Below, in pieces: positions 35,821-45,370 of a stretch of 64,000 bases of DNA (position 1 is its first letter; each line of letters begins with the position of its first letter). Both the position numbers and the translations under genes were made by a program. The stretch comes from Bacteroidales bacterium (GTDB lineage Bacteria; Bacteroidota; Bacteroidia; Bacteroidales; GCA-2748055). The notes under the pieces were generated by a model, which had not been told where the DNA came from, made no database searches, and saw only the letters and a list, made by a program, of their open reading frames with translations. The stretch is taken from NCBI GenBank assembly GCA_029210585.1, contig JARGFP010000005.1, positions 159,434-223,433 on the forward strand. Reading direction: 5' to 3'.

Positions 35821-36696
35821 TCAATAGGTCCTGGTCATGGACTCCGGAACCGCCAGTATATAATCGGCTTTGCCTTCGTTTTCCTCTTCGAGCGAACTGA
35901 TGTCCGCCTGGTTCACAGTAGATATGGTTACAATTTTTAGCTCCGGTTCCAGTTTTCTCAAAAAATAGCCGATGCCCTCGTAGTTATCGGAGTGGTAGGC
36001 GCCGTTGAAGTGGAGGAATGTTTCTCCGCTGCGGAGGTTTTCAAGGATGAAGAAGGCCATGGTGGCGTCCTTCACGGCCTGTGCATCGCGCAGGTTCGGG
36101 CTACCGTGTCCTCCCATCGGGCCGCCACCTGCCAGGGCGAGGTAACTTGCCAGGGTGGTGTCGTACAGCACCGGCAGGGGCATCATGAATGCCTTGGCGA
36201 GATCGGTCAGATTGTTCAGCGTATCGAGGCCGAGGTTGAAAACTGTGTTGGCATATCGGCGGGGGATATTCGTTGCAACAAACCGGAGTCCGCTGTCTTT
36301 GGCAAACTCCACCAGCGGTTTGTAGTCTGTTTTGTAGTTGTTCCAGAGTCGCATCTCCTCCTCGAACTTCTTTTCGGTGATGATTCCGGTGAAGTACTCA
36401 TCCATGATCATCTGTCCGTCGGCTTCGAACATTTCCGCCCCGAGCACCAGCTTTTCCCCGATCAGTCCGTGCAGGTCTTTCATCAGCTCAAACTGCATCC
36501 AGTGCGCAATCGGATCGTTGTGTAATTCACCAAAAAGGACCACGTCTGCCCGTTTGCAATCATCCAGCATGCGTTCATAACGCACTTCTTTGCCTTTGGA
36601 ATTGTATAATTTGTAGGCCTCCTTCTGGGCGTGGGTCAGGCTGAACGATAACAGCATGAGCAGGGTGAGGGAGGTCTTTAGCAAGGTTTTTCTCAT
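35821..36696 (-). CDS. ChaN-like haem-binding-type lipoprotein/secreted protein
   Basis: A 291-residue exported protein of the ChaN/DUF399 (Cofac_haem_bdg) family. It has a signal peptide of about 1-23 ending THAQK. Family blocks are ADVVLFGELHNDPIAHWMQFELM near the N-terminus, VLGAEMFEADGQMIMDEYF, MRLWNNYKTDYKPLVEFAK, FVATNIPRRYAN and FLHFNGAYHSDNYEGIGYFL. The GELH and FNGAYHSDN elements are the conserved polar core. Campylobacter ChaN binds haem; the role in Bacteroidota is open, with iron or haem handling most plausible. It is monocistronic. Confidence 0.9.
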   Translation of the reverse strand: MRKTLLKTSLTLLMLLSFSLTHAQKEAYKLYNSKGKEVRYERMLDDCKRADVVLFGELHNDPIAHWMQFELMKDLHGLIGEKLVLGAEMFEADGQMIMDEYFTGIITEKKFEEEMRLWNNYKTDYKPLVEFAKDSGLRFVATNIPRRYANTVFNLGLDTLNNLTDLAKAFMMPLPVLYDTTLASYLALAGGGPMGGHGSPNLRDAQAVKDATMAFFILENLRSGETFLHFNGAYHSDNYEGIGYFLRKLEPELKIVTISTVNQADISSLEEENEGKADYILAVPESMTRTY

Positions 36697-36920
36697 TATT
36701 TCTGATTTTTATCGGTCTGATGGAGCCCGTCTTTTCAGCTTATGGAGCGGAGCACCGACAGAGACGAAATATTTTTCTACCTACGTGTAAATCTTGTTGT
36801 CAAGGTTCGGTTTTTTCTGTGTTTGTCTGAAAATCCATATTTCAGTACACTCCAAAAGTAAACATTATCTGTATTGTATTGTCCGGCGAGTTTTATAAAT
36901 TGGCGGTTTAAATTTTTAGC

Positions 36921-37142
36921 ATGCAGAAAATTACTTCCGTTATCGTTCTCATTACACTCTTTGTTTTTGTGCAGTTCAGCCTGGTTGCTCAGGACAGGGA
37001 ACTTGTCCTTGAGGATATCATGAAATTCAGGCACATCCGTTCAGAGAAAATCTCCCATGACGGAAACTGGACAGCGTCAGCCGTTTTTCATTCAGCAATG
37101 ACAGCCGGTACCTGTTTCTTCATCTGGTCGACAAGGAACTGA
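36921..37142 (+). pseudogene. N-terminal fragment of S9 peptidase, ends in frameshift
   Basis: A frame with signal peptide (VIVLITLFVFVQFSLVAQ) and the S9-typical start of the propeller (LEDIMKFRHIRSEKISHDG). After GNWTA near 37078 the frame becomes nonsense and stops at 37142. The sensible continuation (RFSFSNDSRYLFLHLVDKE) runs in another frame from about 37083. Confidence 0.85.
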
Positions 37143-37183
37143 AAAGGAAGGACAAGAAGAAAAACAATGAGACGGGATCGGCA

Positions 37184-39427
37184 TTGAAAGTGATTGAGCT
37201 TGATAAAGGAATGCATGAATACACGATTTCCTTTGTACAGTCATATGCGGTGGACAGCACTTCATCGTTCCTGGCCTATATCGAATCCGACACTATGGTT
37301 GCGAACAACGGGGTATATCTCAATGCACTCGACGGATTATCGGAGAACAGCCAACTCCTCGCCCTTGACAGTCTGGGGTGGGCCTCGGATCTTACGTTCA
37401 GCGACCGCTCCGGGGAACTTGTTTTTCTTAGTGGTAAAAAGGACGAAGCGGGCAACAGGCAGGATACGCGTCTCTATTCATGGCGGAAGTATATCGGGGA
37501 GGTGGAAGAACTGCTTTCCGACGAGGACCTGGATGAGGGCTGGAAGATCTGGCACGCAAACCGGCTGAAGTGGTCGGATGATGGAATGCATATATACCTG
37601 GGCACCAAACCGGAGGAGGAGATTGTATGGCCGGATCCGGAAGAGAAAGATACGATCACCGACCTGTTCGATACCCGGGAGATCCTGGAAAAGCGGGAAG
37701 TGGATGTATGGCACTGGGATGATCCCTATATCAACACCCACCAGAAGAAACAATGGAAAAATGAAAAGGACCGCACCTATACGGGTGTTTTTCACGTGCG
37801 GAACAGCCAGTTCGTTCAGCTTGCCACACCGGAGATGCCCAGGGTTCATATCGGACACTCCGATATCTATACGGTGGGTTATTCGAATGTACCCTACCGG
37901 AAGCGGAGGACATGGGACGGGTCCTGCAATGATGTTTATATAGTAAACATGGAAGCCGGCACACGCAAGCTCGTGGAAAGGGAGGTTGAGCATAGCGTGA
38001 GCAGCTCACCGGATGGCCGGTACCTGGTATACTACAAGCATGATCACTGGTACCTGGTATCGGCAGCTACCGGGGCTAAGGCTTCTCTTACAGACGGCAT
38101 GGAAGTACCGTTCTACAACGAGGACTGGGATTACCCGGGGGACCGGCCAGGTTACGGTGTGGCCGGGTGGGTGGACCGGTCGGCCGCGGTGCTGATCTAT
38201 GAAAAATACGATACCTGGATGTTCCCGACGAATGGGGATGCACCTGTGTGTCTGACCGATGGCAGGGGCCGGAGCGAGAAATATGTATTCCGGATCAGGA
38301 ACCTGGACCCTGAGCGGAAGTGGTACCGGAGCGGGGAGCGGGTATTGCTTTCAGCCTACCACGATATGCAGAAACATACCGCGGTTTATGCGATGGAGAT
38401 TGGGAATCCGGGCGTGACGAAGCTGCTGGAGGACCGGGCGAAATATACGGTACTGGCCAAGGCGAGGGATGCCGACCGGTTGCTGTTCACCCGGGAGACC
38501 TACAGGGATTTCCCGGATTTGCAGGTTGTTGCAGCAGACTTTCGCAAGCCGGTGAAAGTTTCTGGACTGGCGGAGCAGACCAAAGGTTTAGCGTGGGGTG
38601 ATTCGGAATTGGTGGAATGGCATTCCATGGATGGCAGGCCGATCCAGGGGATACTTATTAAGCCGGGGAACTATGTGCCGGGGAAAAGGTACCCGGTGCT
38701 GGTCTATTATTACAGGTTTTTTACCGACCGGTTGTATGATTTTCCGCACATGGAGATCAACCACAGGCCCAATTTTCCGTACTATGCGAGCAACGATTAT
38801 GCGGTGTTTCTGCCCGACATCCGTTTTGATATCGGAACCCCGGGGTATTCGGCAACAAAGTGCCTTGTACCTGGTGTGCAGAAGCTTATAGATATGGGCA
38901 TTGCTGATCCCGAAGCAGTTGGTTTACACGGCCATTCCTGGAGTGGCTACCAGACGGCCTTTGTGATTACGCAGACCAACCTGTTTGCATGTGCCATTGC
39001 CGGGGCACCGGTTTCGAACATGACCTCGGCATATATTGGCATACGCTGGGGCACGGGCCTGGCACGCCAGTTTCAGTATGAAAAATCACAGAGCCGAATC
39101 GGTGGCAGCTTGTGGGAAATGCGCGACAAGTATATCGAGAACTCGCCGGTCTTTTTTGCCGACAGGATCGAGACCCCGTTGCTGATCCAGTTCGGGGATG
39201 AGGATGAGGCGGTCCCCTGGTACCAGGGCATTGAGCTGTACCTGGCCATGCGGAGACTGGAGAAGGATTGCATCTTCCTGCAATACCGGGGCGAGCCGCA
39301 CCACCTGAAAAAGTATGCAAACAAGCTGGATTATACGATTAAGTTCAGGCAATACCTCGACCATTACCTGAAAGGGGAGGAGGAGGCTGACTGGATTCGG
39401 GAAGGAGTGCCTTACACCGGGAAATAG
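37184..39427 (+). CDS. S9-family prolyl oligopeptidase-like serine peptidase, body of a frameshifted gene
   Basis: The first usable start in this frame is TTG 37184, but the coding signal begins near 37083. The segment holds most of the beta-propeller and a full alpha/beta-hydrolase domain. The nucleophile Ser is in LHGHSWSGYQTAF, the Asp in QFGDEDEAVPWYQG and the His in GEPHHLKKYANK. The N-terminal piece with signal peptide lies in another frame (36921-37142). Related proteins have about 25-30 residues between GNW and the RFSFSND strand that are absent here, so a deletion caused the frame change. Without export signal and first blade the product is probably non-functional. Confidence 0.85.
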   Translation: MKVIELDKGMHEYTISFVQSYAVDSTSSFLAYIESDTMVANNGVYLNALDGLSENSQLLALDSLGWASDLTFSDRSGELVFLSGKKDEAGNRQDTRLYSWRKYIGEVEELLSDEDLDEGWKIWHANRLKWSDDGMHIYLGTKPEEEIVWPDPEEKDTITDLFDTREILEKREVDVWHWDDPYINTHQKKQWKNEKDRTYTGVFHVRNSQFVQLATPEMPRVHIGHSDIYTVGYSNVPYRKRRTWDGSCNDVYIVNMEAGTRKLVEREVEHSVSSSPDGRYLVYYKHDHWYLVSAATGAKASLTDGMEVPFYNEDWDYPGDRPGYGVAGWVDRSAAVLIYEKYDTWMFPTNGDAPVCLTDGRGRSEKYVFRIRNLDPERKWYRSGERVLLSAYHDMQKHTAVYAMEIGNPGVTKLLEDRAKYTVLAKARDADRLLFTRETYRDFPDLQVVAADFRKPVKVSGLAEQTKGLAWGDSELVEWHSMDGRPIQGILIKPGNYVPGKRYPVLVYYYRFFTDRLYDFPHMEINHRPNFPYYASNDYAVFLPDIRFDIGTPGYSATKCLVPGVQKLIDMGIADPEAVGLHGHSWSGYQTAFVITQTNLFACAIAGAPVSNMTSAYIGIRWGTGLARQFQYEKSQSRIGGSLWEMRDKYIENSPVFFADRIETPLLIQFGDEDEAVPWYQGIELYLAMRRLEKDCIFLQYRGEPHHLKKYANKLDYTIKFRQYLDHYLKGEEEADWIREGVPYTGK

Positions 39428-39606
39428 CAGATCGCATTTCAGCATGAATACCCAATTATTGTCATATAGTCAATGCAACATACAATAAAATTTGTAATAA
39501 AGTAAGGCAAACAGCAGGCTCTTGGGTCCATTATCGGATCGTATTCAATATGCACTCGTATACCAATTTCGGGTTGAGAAATGCATACGGTCTCTACAAG
39601 GTGTGT

Positions 39607-39681
39607 TTATTTGATTGCATTCTCTATGATCTCGTCTACCACTTCAGCTTTCAAAAATGTATGTAGGTGGTTCAGGTAGTT
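39607..39681 (-). repeat. Duplicated acs 3' tail (25 codons, in frame)
   Basis: Directly after the acs stop codon, in the same frame, the minus strand encodes TFLKAEVVDEIIENAIK plus TAA. The acs C-terminus reads TLLNPEVVDEIIENAIK plus TAA. The copies are exactly 75 bases apart. The last 13 residues are identical, yet nine consecutive codons from VVDEIIENA differ by synonymous changes. Confidence 0.93.
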
Positions 39682-41592
39682 TTATTTGATAGCGTTTTCA
39701 ATTATTTCATCCACGACCTCAGGATTGAGCAATGTGCTGGTATCGCCCAGGTCGGAGACATCGTTGGCGGCCACTTTGCGCAGGATCCTTCGCATGATCT
39801 TCCCTGATCGTGTTTTCGGAAGTCCGCTTGTGAACTGGATCTTGTCGAGTTTGGCAATGGGTCCGATATGTTCGGTGATGATCTGGTTGATCTCTTTGCG
39901 CACATTGTCGTGCACCCGCCATTCGCCCACATTCTTCAGGATCACAAATCCATACAGGGCATTGCCCTTGATCTCGTGGGGGAAGCCGACGATGGCTGAT
40001 TCGATCACAGAGGGGTGTTCATTGATGGCATCCTCGATGGGGGCGGTCCCGAGGTTGTGTCCGGAGACGATGATCACATCATCCACACGCCCGGTGATGC
40101 GGTAATAGCCCACTTCATCCCTGAAGGCACCGTCGCCGGTGAAGTAATGGTCTTTGAACCGGTCGAAATAGGTCTCCCTGAACCGTTCATGGTTGCCCCA
40201 GATAGTGCGTGCAACTGCCGGCCAGGGGAATTTGATGCAGAGGTTCCCGTTCACCTGGTTCCCGGTGATCGGATTGCTTTCATCATCGAGCAAAACCGGT
40301 TGTACACCGGGCAGCGGAAGTGTGGCATAGGTGGGTTTCGTGGGTGTGGTGAAGGGGATGGGGGAGATCATGATCCCGCCCGTCTCCGTCTGCCACCAGG
40401 TATCGACAATGGGGCTTTTCTTTTTCCCGATATTGTCGTTGTACCAGTGCCAGGCATCCTCGTTGATCGGTTCGCCGACCGTACCAAGTACCTTCAGCGA
40501 TGAGAGGTCGTGGTTTTCAACATGTTCCAGGTCCTGCTTGGCCAGTGCCCTTATCACGGTTGGGGCGGTGTAGAACTGGTTGACCTTGTGTTTTTCCACG
40601 ATTTCCCAGAACCTGCCGTAGTGGGGATGGTTGGGGACACCCTCGAACATGACCGAGGTAGCGCCATTCAGCAGGGGCCCATATACGATATAGCTGTGCC
40701 CTGTGATCCAGCCAATGTCGGCGGTACACCAGTAGACATCATCTTCATTGTACTGGAAAATGTTTTTAAAGGTGAAAGCCGTGTAGACCATGTAGCCGGC
40801 ATTGGTGTGCACCATTCCCTTGGGCATGCCTGTGGATCCGGAGGTGTAGAGGATGAAAAGCGGGTCTTCTGCCTCGACGATTTCCAGGCTGCAGTGGGTG
40901 TGGGATTTGTCGAGCAGCGGCTGCAGCCACTTGTCGCGTCCCTCTTTCATATTGATCTCATTGTGGGTACGTTTGGCTACCAGCACGGTCTCCACGCATG
41001 GGGTTTTTTCCAGGGCCTCGTCGACGATGCTCTTCAGGTCAAGCGTTTTGGCGCCCCTGTAGGAGCCATCGGCGGTGATCACCAGCTTGCAGGAACTGTC
41101 ATTGATTCGCGTAGCCAGTGCAGTGGCTGAAAAGCCCGCGAAAACCACGGAATGCACGGCGCCGATGCGGGCACAGGCCAGCAGGGAAACTGCCAGGTCG
41201 GGGATCATGGGCATGTAGATGCAGACGCGGTCCCCTTTTTCGATCCCTTCCTCCTTGAGAACGTTGGCGAAGCGGCACACCCGGTCGTGCAGCTGGTGGT
41301 AGGTGATGTATTCGGTCTCCTCGTCCGGGTTATTGGGTTCGAAGATGATCGCGTTTTTTTCTCCCTTGGTGCGCAGGTGCCGGTCGAGGCAGTTCTCGGC
41401 CACATTCAGCCTGGCGCCCTGGAACCATTTCACCTCGGGTTTTTCAAAATCCCATTCCAGGACCTTGTCCCAGCGTTTGTGCCAGAGAAAGTGTTCCTCG
41501 GCGATCTCTTCCCAGAAATTCTCAGGTTCGGTGATGGATTTGCGGTACACCTGGAAATACTCCTCGAGGTGCTTGATGTGGTAGTTGCTCAT
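39682..41592 (-). CDS. acs: Acetyl-CoA synthetase (AMP-forming)
   Basis: A 636-residue acetate--CoA ligase that activates acetate via acetyl-AMP. Adenylation motifs are complete: the P-loop-like YTSGSTGMPKGMVHT, GTVGEPINEDAW and DTWWQTETGG. The hinge region is YRITGRVDDVIIVSGHNLGT. The C-terminal catalytic Lys, normally controlled by acetylation, lies in LPKTRSGKIMRRILRK. The start MSNYHIKHLEEYFQVY fits the family. Its 3' end is followed in frame by a duplicated C-terminal tail at 39607-39681. The gene stands alone, divergent from nrfHA. Confidence 0.97.
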   Translation of the reverse strand: MSNYHIKHLEEYFQVYRKSITEPENFWEEIAEEHFLWHKRWDKVLEWDFEKPEVKWFQGARLNVAENCLDRHLRTKGEKNAIIFEPNNPDEETEYITYHQLHDRVCRFANVLKEEGIEKGDRVCIYMPMIPDLAVSLLACARIGAVHSVVFAGFSATALATRINDSSCKLVITADGSYRGAKTLDLKSIVDEALEKTPCVETVLVAKRTHNEINMKEGRDKWLQPLLDKSHTHCSLEIVEAEDPLFILYTSGSTGMPKGMVHTNAGYMVYTAFTFKNIFQYNEDDVYWCTADIGWITGHSYIVYGPLLNGATSVMFEGVPNHPHYGRFWEIVEKHKVNQFYTAPTVIRALAKQDLEHVENHDLSSLKVLGTVGEPINEDAWHWYNDNIGKKKSPIVDTWWQTETGGIMISPIPFTTPTKPTYATLPLPGVQPVLLDDESNPITGNQVNGNLCIKFPWPAVARTIWGNHERFRETYFDRFKDHYFTGDGAFRDEVGYYRITGRVDDVIIVSGHNLGTAPIEDAINEHPSVIESAIVGFPHEIKGNALYGFVILKNVGEWRVHDNVRKEINQIITEHIGPIAKLDKIQFTSGLPKTRSGKIMRRILRKVAANDVSDLGDTSTLLNPEVVDEIIENAIK

Positions 41593-41782
41593 ATGAAATG
41601 CAGTTTGGTTTCAACAGCTTGGTACGGGTAAAACATAAGTAAAACGAAAAAAATGGGAGATGGTTCAGTTTCGGTTAGCAGACCTGTAATTTTTCAGGAA
41701 AATGATCAGGATACAGGCATGTATTTTTTCCGGCTCCTGGCAGCAGGAGTTGAAACACGATATGGTCCCGTATATGTATGTT

Positions 41783-41800
41783 TTGTAACAATTGTTACAA
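41783..41800. promoter_or_regulatory. 18-bp perfect palindrome upstream of nrfHA (CRP/FNR-type operator candidate)
   Basis: TTGTAACAATTGTTACAA is a perfect inverted repeat centred about 71 bases before the nrfH ATG. A further half-site TTGTTAC follows at 41803-41809. GTAAC/GTTAC-type palindromes are plausible sites for CRP/FNR-family nitrosative-stress or anaerobic regulators. The identity of the binder is inferred. Confidence 0.6.
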
Positions 41801-41862
41801 CATTGTTACGTGAAATTTAATATATTAGTTTTTTATCATTCACCTGAAAACTGCAGCAACCT

Positions 41863-42450
41863 ATGAAGATTGTACCTGGCTGGGTAAAGAAGCTTGCTCC
41901 ACCTGATAAATGGCAAATCCCGGTGTTGCTTGTAACGGGAATTCTCTTCGGTCTGGCCTTGTATGTTTTTAAGCTCTCCAATGCACCGTCCTATCTTTCC
42001 GACCGTCCCGAAACCTGCGTGAATTGTCATATCATGACACCCCAGTACGCCACCTGGTCGCACAGTTCACACAGGGAGAATGCCCATTGCAACGATTGTC
42101 ATGTGCCACACAACAATGCGGTGAACAAATATTTTTTCAAGGCGAAGGACGGCTTACGGCACGCAACGGTTTTTACCCTCAGGAACGAGCCCCAGGTGAT
42201 ATTCATCAAGGAGGAAGGCAGAGAGGTGGTGCATAATAACTGCATCCGGTGTCATTCGACGCTGGTTACGGACAGCAAATTATTAATAAAAACCGAAGCA
42301 TTCCATCATTACAGGATGGAACGAAACTGCACGGAATGTCATAGGGAAGTACCACACGGAAGGGTCAATTCGCTTTCGAGCACACCGAATGCCCGGGTTC
42401 CGTTACCGCCCAGCCCGGTACCCGATTGGCTGAAAGAATTAACGAAATAA
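41863..42450 (+). CDS. nrfH: Cytochrome c nitrite reductase small subunit NrfH
   Basis: A 195-residue membrane-anchored tetrahaem cytochrome c of the NapC/NirT family. It has an N-terminal membrane helix (IPVLLVTGILFGLALYVF) and four CxxCH sites: CVNCH, CNDCH, CIRCH and CTECH. It takes electrons from menaquinol and hands them to NrfA. The gene is 15 bases before nrfA. The C-terminal Pro-rich tail (VPLPPSPVPDW) is peripheral. A palindrome at 41783-41800 may control the pair. Confidence 0.96.
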   Translation: MKIVPGWVKKLAPPDKWQIPVLLVTGILFGLALYVFKLSNAPSYLSDRPETCVNCHIMTPQYATWSHSSHRENAHCNDCHVPHNNAVNKYFFKAKDGLRHATVFTLRNEPQVIFIKEEGREVVHNNCIRCHSTLVTDSKLLIKTEAFHHYRMERNCTECHREVPHGRVNSLSSTPNARVPLPPSPVPDWLKELTK

Positions 42451-42465
42451 TAAAACCAACTGACT

Positions 42466-44010
42466 ATGAAATCTATTCAGACACTGGTAAAAGAACATCG
42501 CTGGTTTGGCTGGCTGCTCTTCCTGCTCACGGTTGTGATCGTGTTCTTACTCGGGCTGCTTGCCTCCTCTATTATGGAACGGCGGGCCGAGGCTGTGTTT
42601 GCCTACACCCCCCAGGTCGAACACTCACAATTTGAACCCAGGAATGAAATCTGGGGACAGAATTTCCCGCGGGAATACCAATCCTACCTGCAAACTGCCG
42701 ACACGATGTTCAGATCGAAATACAATGGTGCGCAGATGCGTGATATGCTGGAAGAGGATCCGCGCCTGGTGGTGCTTTGGGCAGGCTATGGCTTTTCGAA
42801 GGATTATAACCAGGGCAGGGGACATTATTATGCCATTGATGATATGCACAATACACTTCGTACAGGAGCCCCGGTAGATGGGAAAAAGAGTCCCATGCCC
42901 AATACCTGTTGGACATGCAAGAGTCCGGATGTGCCGCGCCTGATGAATCAGCTCATTGAGGAGAAGGGAGATTTCCAGGCTGGGGTGGCCGCATTTTATG
43001 AGGGAACCTGGGAAGAAAAAGGTCATGAGATCGTCAATCCCATCGGCTGTGCCGATTGTCATAATGCAGAGACGATGAACCTGCGGGTTTCACGGCCTGC
43101 ACTCATTGAGGCGTTTAACCGGATGGGAAAGGATATCACAAAAGCCTCACACCAGGAGATGCGTTCACTGGTGTGTGCCCAATGCCATGTGGAGTATTAT
43201 TTCAACAAGAATATAGTGGAGGGATCGCAGTACCTGGTTTTTCCGTGGGACAATGGGTTCTCGGCAGAAGAGATGGAGGCATATTATGACGAGCTGGGAT
43301 TTTCCGACTGGACTCATTCCATGAGTCGTGCCCCCATGCTCAAAGCGCAACATCCGGGATATGAGACATTCATGACAGGGATCCATGCGGAGCGCGGTGT
43401 ATCTTGTGCCGATTGTCATATGCCCTATATCAGTGAGGGCGGGTTGAAATATACGGATCACCATATCCAGAGTCCGCTCAACAATGTAGCCAGTTCATGC
43501 CAGGTTTGTCACAGGGAGGAAACCCGCACCCTGATGCGGGATGTATACAACCGCCAGGACAAGATCATTGAGAACAGGAACAAGCTGGAAGAGTTGCTGG
43601 TGCGTGCGCACGTTGAGGCGGCTAAGGCGTGGGAGCTGGGCGCAGATGAGGCTGACATGGAGGAGGCGTTGACACACATCCGGCATGCGCAATGGCGATG
43701 GGATTATGCTGCTGCAAGTCATGGTGGATCCTTTCATTCGCCTGTGGAGATCGGGAGGGTCATATCAACCGGTATTACGCTTGCCCAGGAAGCCAGGCTG
43801 GATCTGGCGCGGGTACTTGCCGGGCTTGGACACAATGAACAGGTTCCTTATCCGGACATTTCCACAAAGGAAAAAGCGCAGTCATTCATTGGACTGGATA
43901 TGGAGGAATTGAACAGCGAAAAAGAGGTGTTTCTTGATGAGGTGATTGTAGAGTGGATGGAGGTGGCAAATGCGCGGGAAGCCGGGTACGAGGTGGTGAT
44001 GAAGAATTGA
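42466..44010 (+). CDS. nrfA: Ammonia-forming cytochrome c nitrite reductase NrfA
   Basis: Pentahaem periplasmic enzyme of 514 residues that reduces nitrite to ammonium with six electrons. The diagnostic active-site haem motif CxxCK is present (CWTCKSPDVP). Four CxxCH sites follow: CADCH, CAQCH, CADCH and CQVCH. An N-terminal membrane helix/signal (WLLFLLTVVIVFLLGLLAS) precedes the mature protein. Conserved substrate-channel residues occur in GIHAERGVSCADCHMPYI and TDHHIQSPLNN. It forms an operon with nrfH, giving the organism respiratory nitrite ammonification. Confidence 0.97.
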   Translation: MKSIQTLVKEHRWFGWLLFLLTVVIVFLLGLLASSIMERRAEAVFAYTPQVEHSQFEPRNEIWGQNFPREYQSYLQTADTMFRSKYNGAQMRDMLEEDPRLVVLWAGYGFSKDYNQGRGHYYAIDDMHNTLRTGAPVDGKKSPMPNTCWTCKSPDVPRLMNQLIEEKGDFQAGVAAFYEGTWEEKGHEIVNPIGCADCHNAETMNLRVSRPALIEAFNRMGKDITKASHQEMRSLVCAQCHVEYYFNKNIVEGSQYLVFPWDNGFSAEEMEAYYDELGFSDWTHSMSRAPMLKAQHPGYETFMTGIHAERGVSCADCHMPYISEGGLKYTDHHIQSPLNNVASSCQVCHREETRTLMRDVYNRQDKIIENRNKLEELLVRAHVEAAKAWELGADEADMEEALTHIRHAQWRWDYAAASHGGSFHSPVEIGRVISTGITLAQEARLDLARVLAGLGHNEQVPYPDISTKEKAQSFIGLDMEELNSEKEVFLDEVIVEWMEVANAREAGYEVVMKN

Positions 44011-44083
44011 GAGAGAGCGTAACAACAGGCAGCGACCCCGGGAAATACCAACAGCTGTTTTTAACTATAAAAAGATACCGGTT

Positions 44084-45370
44084 ATGTCAAAGCATGGAAC
44101 TCTGAAACGTAGCGGACACCTGTATTGTATCGTATTTCTGTTTGGAATGTGCGGTTTTTTCGTAGAGTCATCGGCCCAGTTTACACTGGGCGGTGAATTC
44201 AGGCCGCGTTCAGAATACAGTCATGGGTATGGTTCGCTTGCCGATGTGGGTCAGCGCCCGTCCATATTTGTGAGTCAGCGCACCCGTCTCAATTTCGATT
44301 ATACAGGTGAGCGCCTTACAACCGGGCTGGTGTTGCAGGATGTAAGGTTATGGGGAAGCCAGGCGCAGCTCGTATCGAATGAAGATTTTGCCACTTCGGT
44401 GCACCAGGCATGGATTGAATATGCATTTGAAGGAGGATGGGCATTTAAGGCAGGACGGCAGGAGTTGGTGTATGACAATCACCGCATATTTGGCAACGTC
44501 GGGTGGGCCCAGCAGGCCCGGTCACATGATCTGTTGCTGTTTAAATATGAGGGGGAACTGAAGCTGCATGCCGGTGTGGCCTACCATGAGAATTCGGTAC
44601 GTACCAACAATTTTTACACTGGTCCGGATGCCTATAAAACCATGCAGTTTGTATGGATGACCAACAGTTTTGAACAGTTTGATATAAGCCTGTTGTTTCT
44701 GAACAATGGTGTTCCGGTGGTACGGCAGACCAATTTACAGGGGCGGATGACGCGCCAGGGCATCAGCTTCAGTCAGACCATCGGAACTTATGTGGAAGCC
44801 AACGTCGATGAACAACTGAGCGTGATTTTCTCCACCTACTTCCAGGGTGGCAGGGACGGGAACGAAATAAGGAAACGCGCCTGGTATGTCAATGGAGAAG
44901 GGCATCTCGGGTTGGAGGAAATAGATGTTGTGCTGGGGTATGAACTTATTTCAGGCACCGCTTATGACGAGACCGGTACCAACCGGTCGTTTACGCCATT
45001 TTACGGCACCAATCACAAATTTAACGGGCACATGGATTATTTTTATGTAGGGAACCATATGAATTCCGTGGGTCTGAGCGATCTGTATCTCAAAGGTAAC
45101 ATGCAGGTTGGAAGGACGATGCTGAACGGCGCCGTGCACCTGTTTCATGCAGCAGCTGAAGTTGCACCCGCGGCCGGGAGTTACCTGGGCACAGAAGCGG
45201 ACCTGGGAGCAGGATGGAACCTGGGTGATGGGGTGAAGCTCAACGTGGGTTACTCGCATTTGTTTGCCGGGGAGTCGATGGAGATACTGAAGGGGGGCGA
45301 CCGGGAGGCTTTGCACAACTGGGCCTGGGTGATGGTTGCTGTTAACCCGGTCTTCTTTACTTCGGAGTGA
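44084..45370 (+). CDS. Alginate-export-type outer-membrane beta-barrel
   Basis: A 428-residue outer-membrane protein with a signal peptide (IVFLFGMCGFFVESSAQ). A barrel of amphipathic strands with many Y/W/F residues follows (LGGEFRPRSEYSHG, TRLNFDYTGERL, AWIEYAFEGGWAFKAGRQEL). The RxxExRxR-like start and the GRQEL strand are typical of the Alginate_exp domain family, whose members also include general solute porins. Position 73 bases behind nrfA on the same strand suggests co-expression with nitrite respiration, possibly as a nitrite or solute porin. This is inferred from location only. Confidence 0.8.
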   Translation: MSKHGTLKRSGHLYCIVFLFGMCGFFVESSAQFTLGGEFRPRSEYSHGYGSLADVGQRPSIFVSQRTRLNFDYTGERLTTGLVLQDVRLWGSQAQLVSNEDFATSVHQAWIEYAFEGGWAFKAGRQELVYDNHRIFGNVGWAQQARSHDLLLFKYEGELKLHAGVAYHENSVRTNNFYTGPDAYKTMQFVWMTNSFEQFDISLLFLNNGVPVVRQTNLQGRMTRQGISFSQTIGTYVEANVDEQLSVIFSTYFQGGRDGNEIRKRAWYVNGEGHLGLEEIDVVLGYELISGTAYDETGTNRSFTPFYGTNHKFNGHMDYFYVGNHMNSVGLSDLYLKGNMQVGRTMLNGAVHLFHAAAEVAPAAGSYLGTEADLGAGWNLGDGVKLNVGYSHLFAGESMEILKGGDREALHNWAWVMVAVNPVFFTSE

